Shown: piece after piece, positions 17,050 through 25,736 of the stretch
How the letters are laid out: every line of letters begins with the position of its first letter
How positions within the stretch are numbered: the stretch's first letter is position 1
Assembly (NCBI GenBank): GCA_028824015.1
Contig: JAPPFC010000004.1
Location: forward strand, 1-64,000
DNA: 64,000 bases
Source: a bacterium
Lineage (GTDB): Bacteria; Actinomycetota; Acidimicrobiia; Spongiisociales; ZC4RG35
Reading direction: 5' to 3'
Notes under the pieces: model-generated
Databases searched by the model: none
Seen by the model: only the letters and a program-made list of their open reading frames with translations
What the model was told of the DNA's origin: nothing
Program-made: the position numbers and the translations under genes

Positions 17050-17294
17050 GTCGCATGTGAGCGGTTCCCGCATGGGCCCTCCGGGGTGGCGACACGAGTT
17101 CCGCGCCGCCCAGGGGCTCGACAGCGGCGCGGACGGCCTTTACCAAATCCCGCGCCGGTCAGGTGATCCCGTTGCAACGCTGCTGTAGGGGTGTCCTTGG
17201 CTTCCTGTTCCATGGAATTTCGGTCCCGAGCGGCGCGAATCCGCAGCCGCCGTTCAATATCCCCATCAGGACTCCGCTCGGTGATGTCGGCCAT
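17050..17294 (-). pseudogene. Frameshifted FitA-type antitoxin remnant
   Basis: The ATG at 17294 has a strong GGGAGGG ribosome site. It encodes MADITERSPDGDIERRLRIR followed by 'SMEQEAK', matching the ribbon-helix-helix N terminus of FitA-like antitoxins. The expected C terminus, 'VKAVRAAVEPLGGAELVSPP', lies downstream in a different frame (about 17146-17087), so a frameshift separates the halves. With the truncated PIN remnant downstream it forms a dead toxin-antitoxin pair. Confidence 0.65.
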
Positions 17295-17474
17295 GAACTT
17301 CCCTCCCTGGCGGTCGCGTCTTTCCCCAGGCAGACCGGCTGATTCTGGTTGGTGAAAATCCAAGGCCGATCCTGAGGCCACTAACTGCGCGTACGCGGTA
17401 TCTTTCACCTTAGCTAAGTAGCCCTCGGACCAATTCGGACCAATTAGGAACCGAAAAAAGAAAGGAGACAGCCG

Positions 17475-19577
17475 ATGAGATTGAGGACAAAACTGATTTG
17501 TGTCTTGGCAGTGCTCGCCCTGGTTGCGGCAGCTTGCGGAGAGGACGAAGAGGCTCCCGAGCCCACCTCCGCCGCCGCGCCTGAAACCACCGCCGCGCCT
17601 GCCCCGGATACCACCTCGGCTCCCGACGAGCCCGAGGAGATGGACGAACCCGAGGAGATGGACGAGCCTGAGGAGATGGACGAACCTGAGGAGATGGACG
17701 AGCCTGAGGAGATGGACGAGCCTGAGGAGATGGACGAGCCCGAGGAGATGGACGAGCCCGAGGAGATGCCGATGGGCGCCACTTACCGGCTGGGTATCTT
17801 CTCCGCTCCCACCACCGACAACCCCTGGGCGGCTCTCGACACCGAGGCCGAAATCTGGAACCAGTACGTGATTCCGGGCCAGATCTCGCTCTACACCTAT
17901 CAGGGCCCTACCTACACGGTGGTGCCGGCGCTGGCCTCCGATCCGAGTCCCCCTCAGGTCGAGGCTGACGGCGACGCCTACTCCGTCACAGTGAACCTGC
18001 GTTCCGGCGTTACCTGGTCGGACGGTTCTCCCATCACGGCCAATGACGCGGTGTTCACTTTCAACACCATCAAGAAGTACAACGGCCTGGGAGGCAACTT
18101 CCCCAGCATCTGGCCCTTGGCCCGCGACGATGATCCGGACACCGAGGACGACGAGTCCTCCCAGGGTGTCTCGTCCGTGGAGGCTCTTGACGATTACACC
18201 GTCAAGATCACCTTCAACTTCGAGCCCGGTCTGGCCATCTGGCCGCTTTCCGTGGGTCTGGCCTCCATCTTCCAGGAGGCTTTCTGGGGCCCGATCGTCG
18301 ATGCTTCCGATGACTTCGAGACTCTCTACGCAGCCTCCGGTCTGGGCGCTCCCAACGCATCCGGCTTTGACTCCGCGGAGTGGGAACCGGGCGCCTTCTG
18401 GCGCAACGTCGCTCTCGATTCCTATTGGGACAGCGGCAGCCAGTACACCGTCTACAGTTCCGGCGCCGTGGAGTACACCACCGGCGGCACTACCGAAACC
18501 TGGGGTGGCGATCCCGGTGGAGATGTGGTGGCCGACTACACCGAAGGTCCGTTCGTGGCTGAGAGTCTCTATTCGATCTACACCGACCAGAACGCTGCAG
18601 TGCTGGCGCTCACCGAAGGTGAAGTGGACTTCCTGCTGAACCCGCTCGGTTTGCAGGCCGGACTCCGTAACGAGATCCTGGCTGCCCCCAGCCTCGAAGT
18701 GGCGGTGAACGATCAGAACGGGATGCGGTACATGGCCTACAACACCCGGAAGTTCCCAATGAACGATCTGGGATTCCGCAGGGCGCTGGCCTGCATGATC
18801 GACAAGGACTTCGTGGCGAACACGGTGCTGGGAGGCACGGCCTACTCGATCAACTCGCTGGTCCCACCCGGCAACGCCTACTGGTACAACCCCGACATCA
18901 CGGCGCCGTGCGCCGGCCAGAGCACCGCGGAGAGAGTGGCTTCGGCCGTGCAGATCTTCAAGGATGCAGGCTGGACCTGGGACGTGGAGCCGGCCTGGGA
19001 CGAGGGCAACCGCGACGTGATTCCCAAGGGCGAAGGCCTACGGGGTCCCGGCGGGGAGACCATCCCTCCGCTCACCCTGCTCGCCCCCGGACCGGGTTAC
19101 GACCCGATGAGGGCCACCTATTCACTGTTCATCGAAGAGTGGGCCACCGATCTGGGCATCCCGCTCTCCGCAGAGCCCACCGGGTTCTCGGTGATCGTGG
19201 ACAAGGTGTTCGTCGGTGATCCGCTGCTCTGGGACATCTACATCCTGGGGTGGGGACTCACTCCTTTCCCGGACCATGTGTTCGACTTCTTCCGGTCGTC
19301 GAACGACTCGGCTCTCGGCGGGTTCAACACCCCTGGGTATTCGAATCCCGCTTTCGACGCGTTGGCTGATGAGTTCGACCGGGCCAAGACCCTGGCTGAT
19401 GCGCGAGACCTGATCCATCAGGCCGACGCCATCATCGCTGAGGACCTGCCCTACGTGACGCTGTTCAACACCCCGTTGATCGAGGCGTACTCGAACCAGC
19501 TCACCTTCCCGTACACGACAATCCTCGACGGTTTGCAGAACGTCGGGGCGTTGACGGGAGTGGTGACGATCGGCTGA
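17475..19577 (+). CDS. Peptide/opine-type ABC transporter solute-binding lipoprotein
   Basis: 700 residues. A lipoprotein signal peptide ends in LVAAAC with Cys21 as lipid-attachment residue. A long Pro/Thr/Glu linker includes eight DEPEEM repeats. The remainder is an SBP_bac_5 (OppA/DppA-like) domain, including a 'NDAVFTFNTIKKY' segment and the C-terminal 'DARDLIHQADAIIAEDLPYVTLF'. AAAGGAGA precedes the ATG. It is the first gene of a five-gene importer operon with two permeases and two ATPases. Peptide is the family default; the actual substrate is not determinable here. Confidence 0.9.
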   Translation: MRLRTKLICVLAVLALVAAACGEDEEAPEPTSAAAPETTAAPAPDTTSAPDEPEEMDEPEEMDEPEEMDEPEEMDEPEEMDEPEEMDEPEEMDEPEEMPMGATYRLGIFSAPTTDNPWAALDTEAEIWNQYVIPGQISLYTYQGPTYTVVPALASDPSPPQVEADGDAYSVTVNLRSGVTWSDGSPITANDAVFTFNTIKKYNGLGGNFPSIWPLARDDDPDTEDDESSQGVSSVEALDDYTVKITFNFEPGLAIWPLSVGLASIFQEAFWGPIVDASDDFETLYAASGLGAPNASGFDSAEWEPGAFWRNVALDSYWDSGSQYTVYSSGAVEYTTGGTTETWGGDPGGDVVADYTEGPFVAESLYSIYTDQNAAVLALTEGEVDFLLNPLGLQAGLRNEILAAPSLEVAVNDQNGMRYMAYNTRKFPMNDLGFRRALACMIDKDFVANTVLGGTAYSINSLVPPGNAYWYNPDITAPCAGQSTAERVASAVQIFKDAGWTWDVEPAWDEGNRDVIPKGEGLRGPGGETIPPLTLLAPGPGYDPMRATYSLFIEEWATDLGIPLSAEPTGFSVIVDKVFVGDPLLWDIYILGWGLTPFPDHVFDFFRSSNDSALGGFNTPGYSNPAFDALADEFDRAKTLADARDLIHQADAIIAEDLPYVTLFNTPLIEAYSNQLTFPYTTILDGLQNVGALTGVVTIG
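17625..17768 (+). repeat. Eight tandem 18-bp repeats encoding DEPEEM
   Basis: Eight in-frame 18-bp copies with only synonymous changes (GAG/GAA lookalikes, CCC/CCT, GAG/GAA). They lie in the spacer between the lipid anchor and the binding domain of the ABC lipoprotein. Copy number is likely to vary by slippage. Confidence 0.95.
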
Positions 19578-19598
19578 TCGATAGCACAACCTGACTGC

Positions 19599-19629
19599 GG
19601 GGAGCCGTTCCTTATGGGGACGGCTCCCC
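19599..19629 (+). terminator. Intercistronic GC-rich stem-loop after the binding-protein gene
   Basis: GGGGAGCCGT (19599-19608) pairs perfectly with ACGGCTCCCC (19620-19629). No T-tract follows, so complete termination is unlikely. It may stabilise the upstream binding-protein mRNA or attenuate read-through into the permease genes. Confidence 0.6.
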
Positions 19630-19672
19630 CCGGTCCGAGTGAGAGGGAGCAGGAAGTTGAAGGCATAGGAAC

Positions 19673-20851
19673 TTGATCCGATATGTGACGCGCCGGTTGA
19701 TCCAGATGGTGTTCCTCTTTCTGGTCTTCCTTACGGTGACGTGGTTCTTGCTCTACATCCTTCCGGGAGACTCGGTTGCGCTGAAGTATGCGGGTAACCC
19801 CAACATCCCGCCTCAAGCCAGGGAGGTGGCGATGGAACGGCTGGGTCTCGACAAACCGGTGCTGATCCAGTTCCGCGACTACATGTTCAACTTCTTCCAG
19901 GGCGACCTGGGGGTCTCCTTCAACCAGTACCCGCGGCCGGTGGTCGACATCATCGGCGAGCGGCTGCCCCGTACCCTGGTGCTGTTCCTCACCGCCTTGG
20001 TCACCTACTACTGGGCCGGGTTTGTGGCCGGCAAGTACCTGGCCTGGCGACGCGGGAATCGAGGCGAGATGGCAGTCACCATCGGAGGGGTGGGGCTCTA
20101 TTCGATGTTCCTGCCGTTTTTCGCTTTCATGTTGATCTGGTTCTTCAGTGTCCAACTGGGTTGGCTGCCCATCTCCAAGTTTCTCGACCCGGAGCAGTGG
20201 AGGGATGCGCCGTTCGCGGCGAATCAGGTGTTCATGCGTCTCTTCTGGGTAGCTCTGATCGCCGCATTTGCGATGTTCGCAGCAAATTTCGCGGGGCATC
20301 GGTCCCATAGTCGGGCGCTGGAACGCATCCTTCGGGTGGGGGGCGGCGCCTTGGTGATAGCCGGGTTTCTCTACTACTGGTTCGGGACCGAGTCGGGCCA
20401 GAGCATGCGGCCCTACGCCGGGGACATCGCCTTTCACATGATCCTTCCGGTGTTGACCCTGACTCTCATCGCCTTCGCCGGGGTGATGCTTCTGACCCGC
20501 AGTTCCATGCTGGAGACGTTGCGGGAGGACTTCATCCTCACCGCACGGGCCAAGGGATTGCCGGAGGGAGTGATCCGGGATCGCCACGCGGCGCGGACCG
20601 CCCTCCTGCCGGTGGTCACCTCGTTGGTCCTGGCGGTGGCCACCGTGATCGACGGAGGGGTTATCACCGAAGCGGTGTTCTCCTGGCCGGGCATGGGCGA
20701 GATCCTGATCTCATCGGTGTTGAATGAGGACATTCCGGTGGCGGTTGGGGCCTTTGCCTTCATAGGCGTGTTGGCGCTGATCGGGCACTTCGTGGTGGAT
20801 GTGCTGTACGGGTTCCTCGATCCGCGTATCAGGGTGACCGAGCATGGTTGA
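19673..20851 (+). CDS. ABC transporter permease (DppB/OppB type)
   Basis: 392 residues starting with TTG at 19673; the N terminus MIRYVTRRLIQM is typical of OppB/DppB and supports this start, with AGGA just upstream. The EAA loop with 'ARAKGLPEGVIRDRHAARTALLP' contacts the ATPases. It is about 70 residues longer than typical family members because of an extra hydrophobic segment around residues 150-220. Overlaps the next permease by 8 bp. Confidence 0.92.
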   Translation: MIRYVTRRLIQMVFLFLVFLTVTWFLLYILPGDSVALKYAGNPNIPPQAREVAMERLGLDKPVLIQFRDYMFNFFQGDLGVSFNQYPRPVVDIIGERLPRTLVLFLTALVTYYWAGFVAGKYLAWRRGNRGEMAVTIGGVGLYSMFLPFFAFMLIWFFSVQLGWLPISKFLDPEQWRDAPFAANQVFMRLFWVALIAAFAMFAANFAGHRSHSRALERILRVGGGALVIAGFLYYWFGTESGQSMRPYAGDIAFHMILPVLTLTLIAFAGVMLLTRSSMLETLREDFILTARAKGLPEGVIRDRHAARTALLPVVTSLVLAVATVIDGGVITEAVFSWPGMGEILISSVLNEDIPVAVGAFAFIGVLALIGHFVVDVLYGFLDPRIRVTEHG

Positions 20852-21962
20852 GAGGAACCTCCCCGCGGAGACGCACATGGCCGATCCCTTCGTCTCGGAG
20901 CCGATCATTCAGGAGGTGGACTCCTGGTGGAGGATCCGCCTGGCTCTGATGCGGCGATCCTTCCGGGACAACTGGAAGATCTTTCGCCGCAACAAGATAG
21001 GTGTCTTCGGATTGGTGATCATTGCCTTCTGGGGGATCATGGCGGTGATGCCCACCGTCTTCTTCGCCACCGGGTTCTGGAGTCCGGCGGTGTATGACCC
21101 GGTCACCGGCCTGGAACTCGACCCTCCCACCCGCACGATGACCATGGTGGAGCGCATAACCGACCCCAACACCGAGATCGACCAGAGAGCCGTGCTTCTG
21201 GACGGACGGATTCCCGACACCTTGCGAATAGGCGACACCTTTGATTTGCCGTTGCAGCCGGCGCCTCCCGACGGTCGCCATTGGCTGGGGACCGATCCCC
21301 TGGGCCGGGACATTCTGTCCCAGTTGATGCACGGAGCGCGTGCCTCCTTCTTCTTGGGGATCATGGCGGCGGTGGTTACGGTGGTGATCGCCACCACGAT
21401 CGGGTCGATGGCGGCCTACTTCGGGGGGATAGTGGACTCTGCCCTGATGCGGTTTGCCGATCTCCTGATAATGATTCCCGGTGTGGCTCTGCTGATCGTG
21501 ATCGGGGCGGTCTTCACCTACCAGCTTTGGCACCTGGCGGTGGTGATCGGGATACTCTCCGGATTCGGGGGGACGGCTATCGTGCTCAAGTCGCAGGCCC
21601 TGGCAGTGAAGGTCAAGCCGTTCATCGACGCCGCCCGGGTGGCGGGAGGGTCCGCCCGGCACATCATCTTCTATCACCTGATTCCCAATGTGATGCCGCT
21701 CAGCGTCCTCTACATGATGTTCACCGTTACCGGCGCCATCCAATCCGAGGCGATCCTGTCCTTTCTGGGAATCCTCAACACCGACACTTCCTGGGGTCTG
21801 ATGATGAATCTGGCCAGAACCCAGGGATATTTGCTCCAGGTAGCCGACTTCTGGTGGCTGACAATTCCCGCAGGCATGGCGGTGACTCTTCTGTCCGGGG
21901 CGTTCTTTCTGGTGGGAAGGGGCATGGACGAGATAGTCAATCCCAGGTTGCGCAGACGATGA
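20844..21962 (+). CDS. ABC transporter permease (DppC/OppC type)
   Basis: 372 residues. An N-terminal cytoplasmic segment with 'FRRNKIGVFGLVIIAFWG' begins transmembrane helix 1. A long extracytoplasmic loop of about 70 residues precedes 'HWLGTDPLGRDILSQLMHGAR', the family signature. The EAA loop lies near 'KPFIDAARVAGGSARHIIFYHLIPN'. The enlarged loop may contact the large binding protein. It overlaps the following ATPase gene by 4 bp (ATGA). Confidence 0.93.
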   Translation: MVERNLPAETHMADPFVSEPIIQEVDSWWRIRLALMRRSFRDNWKIFRRNKIGVFGLVIIAFWGIMAVMPTVFFATGFWSPAVYDPVTGLELDPPTRTMTMVERITDPNTEIDQRAVLLDGRIPDTLRIGDTFDLPLQPAPPDGRHWLGTDPLGRDILSQLMHGARASFFLGIMAAVVTVVIATTIGSMAAYFGGIVDSALMRFADLLIMIPGVALLIVIGAVFTYQLWHLAVVIGILSGFGGTAIVLKSQALAVKVKPFIDAARVAGGSARHIIFYHLIPNVMPLSVLYMMFTVTGAIQSEAILSFLGILNTDTSWGLMMNLARTQGYLLQVADFWWLTIPAGMAVTLLSGAFFLVGRGMDEIVNPRLRRR

Positions 21963-22990
21963 CCGCCCGGAGGCTGCCCCTGGAGACATCCGCCGGTCGC
22001 GCTCCGTTGCTGGAAGTCAGTGGTCTGGTGATGCGTTACGAAACCGACGCCGGGGAGGTCTCCGCGGTGGAGAACGTCAGCTTCTCACTGGGACGAGGCG
22101 AGGCGATGGGCTTGGTGGGAGAGTCGGGGTGTGGGAAGACTTCGGTCGCCCTGTCCCTCCTCCGTCTGGCGCCCGACAACGCCCGGTACCAATCGGGATC
22201 GGTTCTCTGGGAGGGCGTGGACCTGCTGGGTCTCTCCCACCAGCAGATGCGGCAGCACCGGTGGGCGGAGATCTCGATGGTCTTCCAAGGCGCGATGAAC
22301 GCCTGGAATCCGGTCTACCGGGTGGGAGATCAGATCCGGGAAGCCATGTACCAGCACTTCGATCCCCCACTCAAGCCCAGGGAGATGGACCAGCGGGTTG
22401 AGCGCCTGTTCGAACTGGTGGGGCTCGATCCAACCTTGCAGACCCGCTACCCCCATGAGTTGTCGGGAGGGATGCGCCAGCGGGCGGTGATCGCCATGGC
22501 GTTGTCCTGCGAGCCCAAACTGATCATCGCCGATGAGCCCACTACCGCGCTGGATGTCATCGTTCAGGCCCAGATTCTCGAGGAGTTGAAGGAGATACAG
22601 GAGGACCTGGGGCTGTCGGTGCTGTACATCAGCCACGACATGGCCGTCATCGCCCAGGTGACCGACACGATCGGGGTCATGTATGCGGGTAAGTTGGTGG
22701 AATTCGGATCGACCCGGGATGTCTTCCACCGGCCGCGCCATCCCTATTCGTATCTGCTTCTTTCTTCCATTCCGTCGGTGACCGGACCTCGCCGGCGGCC
22801 GGTGTCCCTGGAGGGGACGCCTCCCAACCTTCTTGCTCCTCCTTCGGGTTGCCGGTTCCATCCCCGCTGTCCATGGGCGACCGAACAGTGTCGCAAGGAC
22901 GAGCCCCCGATGATGGAGATCGGTCCTTCCCAGTGGGCGGCATGCTGGAATTCGGATCAGGTCCCCGAGATGGGTGAGCAACTCCCATGA
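21959..22990 (+). CDS. ABC transporter ATPase (DppD/OppD type)
   Basis: 343 residues from ATG 21959, in the ATGA overlap; a longer upstream reading frame runs through the permease gene and is rejected. Walker A is GESGCGKTS, the ABC signature is LSGGMRQRA, Walker B is [12 protein letters not shown], and the switch His lies in 'ISHDMAVI'. The C-terminal Cys-rich '[15 protein letters not shown]' belongs to the oligo-HPY domain, which in related proteins can hold an iron-sulfur cluster. It overlaps the next ATPase gene by 4 bp. Confidence 0.95.
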   Translation: MTARRLPLETSAGRAPLLEVSGLVMRYETDAGEVSAVENVSFSLGRGEAMGLVGESGCGKTSVALSLLRLAPDNARYQSGSVLWEGVDLLGLSHQQMRQHRWAEISMVFQGAMNAWNPVYRVGDQIREAMYQHFDPPLKPREMDQRVERLFELVGLDPTLQTRYPHELSGGMRQRAVIAMALSCEPKLIIADEPTTALDVIVQAQILEELKEIQEDLGLSVLYISHDMAVIAQVTDTIGVMYAGKLVEFGSTRDVFHRPRHPYSYLLLSSIPSVTGPRRRPVSLEGTPPNLLAPPSGCRFHPRCPWATEQCRKDEPPMMEIGPSQWAACWNSDQVPEMGEQLP

Positions 22991-23985
22991 GCCTCGTGAA
23001 GGTCGATGGGCTCCGCAAGTTGTTCCCGGTGTCAGCCGGTTTGTTCCGGCGCAATACGGGGTTCGTTCATGCGGTGGATGATCTCGATTTTGAAATCGGC
23101 GCCGGGGAGAGCCTGGGCCTGGTCGGGGAGTCTGGATGCGGAAAGACCACCACCGGCCGGATGCTGGTCGGTTTGGAGGAGCCGGACGAGGGACGCATTC
23201 TCCTCCAGCAACCGGACGGGACGGAGATGGATGTCGTGGATCTCGGGTCTGAACAGCGGCCGGCGTTTCGTCGGCAGGTACAGATGATCTTCCAGGATCC
23301 TTATGAGTCGATCAACCCGAGGCGGACCGTCTACGAGACGATTGCCGAGCCGCTCCTGATTCACGGGATCGGCAATCTCGGTTACCGGGAGGAACAGGTC
23401 AGGGAGATGCTCCGCAAGGTGGGACTGGCCCCGCCGGAGTCGTTCATGTTCCGCTATCCCCACGAGTTGTCGGGTGGGCAACGTCAGCGGGTGGCGATAG
23501 CACGCGCTCTGATCTTGCAACCCCGGCTGGTGGTGGCCGACGAACCGACCTCGATGCTCGATGTCAGCATTCGCATCTCGATCATGGAGTTGATGTCCCA
23601 GTTGGGAGAGGAGTTGGGTGTTTCGTATCTCTACATAACCCATGACCTGGCGGTGGCCCGTTACATGTGCGACCGGATCGCGGTTATGTATCTGGGGAAG
23701 GTGGTGGAGATTGGGGAGACCGAGCAGTTGCTGGCCAACCCGCTCCACCCCTACACGCAGGCGCTCCTCTCGGCGGTCCCGGTACCCGACCCGGCGCTTC
23801 CTCCTCCCGAGGTCCGCATCAAGGGAGGGATCGGCAAGGCGGTCAACCCGGCGCCCGAGTGCCGGTTCGTCGATCGCTGCCCCCAGGCGGCCGACGTCTG
23901 CCGGACGACGCCCCACCCACCGCTCGAGGACAAGGGCGGCCGCCGACTGGTCTCCTGTCACCTGGTGGAGGTCTCCCCGAACTGA
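22987..23985 (+). CDS. ABC transporter ATPase (DppF/OppF type)
   Basis: 332 residues. Walker [12 protein letters not shown], signature LSGGQRQRV, Walker B LVVADEPTSMLD, and C-terminal 'ECRFVDRCPQAADVC' oligo-HPY Cys motif. The N terminus has the insertion 'LFRRNTGFVHAVDD' seen in OppF-like subunits. With the preceding ATPase it forms the heterodimeric motor of the five-gene importer. It is the last gene of the operon; no clear terminator follows. Confidence 0.95.
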   Translation: MSLVKVDGLRKLFPVSAGLFRRNTGFVHAVDDLDFEIGAGESLGLVGESGCGKTTTGRMLVGLEEPDEGRILLQQPDGTEMDVVDLGSEQRPAFRRQVQMIFQDPYESINPRRTVYETIAEPLLIHGIGNLGYREEQVREMLRKVGLAPPESFMFRYPHELSGGQRQRVAIARALILQPRLVVADEPTSMLDVSIRISIMELMSQLGEELGVSYLYITHDLAVARYMCDRIAVMYLGKVVEIGETEQLLANPLHPYTQALLSAVPVPDPALPPPEVRIKGGIGKAVNPAPECRFVDRCPQAADVCRTTPHPPLEDKGGRRLVSCHLVEVSPN

Positions 23986-24127
23986 TTCTGCCCCTGTCGA
24001 GGGAGGCCGGAGGAGTCGGGAACCTGTGTGACTACTTTGCGGTCTGCCGAGTAGTCTGAGAGATTTGTGCCAACTTCATGATATGTGGGGGTGGTTTGTC
24101 ACACCTGGTGGGCAAACTGGTAGGGAC

Positions 24128-25348
24128 GTGAGCAAAGCAGATTTGAACGGGCAGGAACTGAACCAAGCCGTGGTCCTGGCGCCCACTTTGTCGGTGGGTG
24201 ACGCTACGGTGGCTGAGCTTCGGGATCGGGTGCTGTCCACTATTCGTGGGGAGAACCAACTGGCGGGGATCCGCGCCGAAGCCTTGGCCGAGTTGCAGCG
24301 TCGGGCGGGAACCGAGTTGACCGAGGTGGAACTGCGGGAGAGGGGCAAGAAACCCCGCCGGCGGGCACGGTCGGAAGTGGAAACTGCTCGGGAACTGGAG
24401 AAGCTTCCCGAGACGTCCAAGGGCCTCCGAGACGGGGACATCCCATACGACAACGCCCGTATCCTGGCCGACGCCAACCAACGGGCCCCGATAGACGAAA
24501 AAGAACTGCTGGACGACGCCCGCAACCAGTCTCCAGACAAGTTCGCGGCGACGGTCCGCAAACACGAACAACAACGCTCCACAGACGACGGGGTCTCGAA
24601 ACTGCAGCATCAACGTTCGCGTAGGTACGCCAGGATCCGAACGGCCATCGAAGACGGGATGACCGTTCTGTATGGGAGGTTCGACCCGATCACAGGAGCG
24701 CGGATCGAGACCGCCCTGTCCCGCAAGATGAACGAACTCTGGCAACAAGAAGACCCGAACAACCGGGCCACACCGGCCCAGAGAATGGCCGACGCCCTTG
24801 CTCTGTTGCTCACCCGCCCCGGAGGCGACAAGGACGGAGCGTCCCAGGACGTGAAACTGTTGGTGATCGCCGACTATGACGTGGTGAGCCAACAGTTGCG
24901 CAATGCCCGTTTGGAGAACGGGACTCCCATCCCGGCGGGGGAACTACGCCGGTTGGCATGCGACGCGCAGATCCTCCCCGCCATCTTCGGGGGACCGTCG
25001 GTACCGATGGACATGGGCATGGCCCGGCGGAAAGCCAGTCCCACCCAACGCGCGGCTCTCATCGCCCGCGACCGGGCATGCATAGGGTGCGGCGCCAAAG
25101 CAGCATGGTGCCAGTCGCACCATATTGTTCACTGGCAGGACGGAGGGCCCACCAACGTGGACAACATGTGCCTGCTCTGCTCCCGATGCCACCACAACGT
25201 CCACGACCGCAACTGGCAGGTCGAACGAACCCCCACCGGCGCCTACCGACTACACCCACCGCCACCCGAACGAACACACTCCCCACAACCCAAACACCAA
25301 CACCAGCCACGCCGCAGGGCCCTCCACCCAACCAAACAAAGAAAATAG
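24128..25348 (+). CDS. DUF222/HNH endonuclease family protein
   Basis: About 406 residues from GTG 24128 (preceded by GGTAGGG); a TTG at 24065 and an ATG at 24083 are alternative starts. The N-terminal ~280 residues are the DUF222 (13E12-like) domain. The C-terminal HNH nuclease has 'CIGCGAKAAWCQSHHIVHW' followed by 'NMCLLCSRCHHNVH', with paired Cys and His ligands. A very basic, Pro/His-rich tail follows. Such genes are abundant and multicopy in actinobacteria, often as mobile or phage-like passengers. The role is uncertain. Confidence 0.88.
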   Translation: MSKADLNGQELNQAVVLAPTLSVGDATVAELRDRVLSTIRGENQLAGIRAEALAELQRRAGTELTEVELRERGKKPRRRARSEVETARELEKLPETSKGLRDGDIPYDNARILADANQRAPIDEKELLDDARNQSPDKFAATVRKHEQQRSTDDGVSKLQHQRSRRYARIRTAIEDGMTVLYGRFDPITGARIETALSRKMNELWQQEDPNNRATPAQRMADALALLLTRPGGDKDGASQDVKLLVIADYDVVSQQLRNARLENGTPIPAGELRRLACDAQILPAIFGGPSVPMDMGMARRKASPTQRAALIARDRACIGCGAKAAWCQSHHIVHWQDGGPTNVDNMCLLCSRCHHNVHDRNWQVERTPTGAYRLHPPPPERTHSPQPKHQHQPRRRALHPTKQRK

Positions 25349-25736
25349 CCCGGGCTCCTTCCCGTCACCCGGTCCTGGCTCCTGCCCTCACCAGCCGGGT
25401 TTTCCCACTCTTGGACCGATGTGGCCCCTATTTGGGATTCCCCTCCCGACCCGCCACCTCCTGACCGTCGCGAATTTTTCGGATAGGCGCGCGCCTGTCC
25501 GGACTGAAACGTTGTCAGTTTTCGGCTAGTTGATCCCTTTCCGGAGCAGCGTCCGTACTGATGGTCGCATTCCCGAAGCGGGAGTGATCTGATGACGGTG
25601 GCCCGGGTCACCATTCATGTTTGTTGGTTTCAGTGTGTAACGGGCCTGGGACAAAAGACAAGCATTTGGCGGTGGGTCGTCGGAAAATCATTCGCGACCT
25701 TCCGGCAGGTGAGAAGGTTTGTAGGATGGAGGCGTC
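25349..25736. other. Intergenic region, no gene seen
   Basis: About 390 bp between the HNH gene and the FAD oxidoreductase. I see no convincing RNA gene, terminator hairpin with T-tract, or conserved reading frame. It presumably carries the promoter of the downstream gene. Confidence 0.5.

Noticed and set aside
17444-17782. Ser/Gly 'SSGSSI' repeat frame on the minus strand
   Set aside because: Antisense reading of the DEPEEM codon repeats in the ABC lipoprotein gene.
21281-21958. Upstream extension of the DppD-like ATPase frame
   Set aside because: It runs through the permease gene in another frame; homology starts at ATG 21959 in the ATGA overlap.
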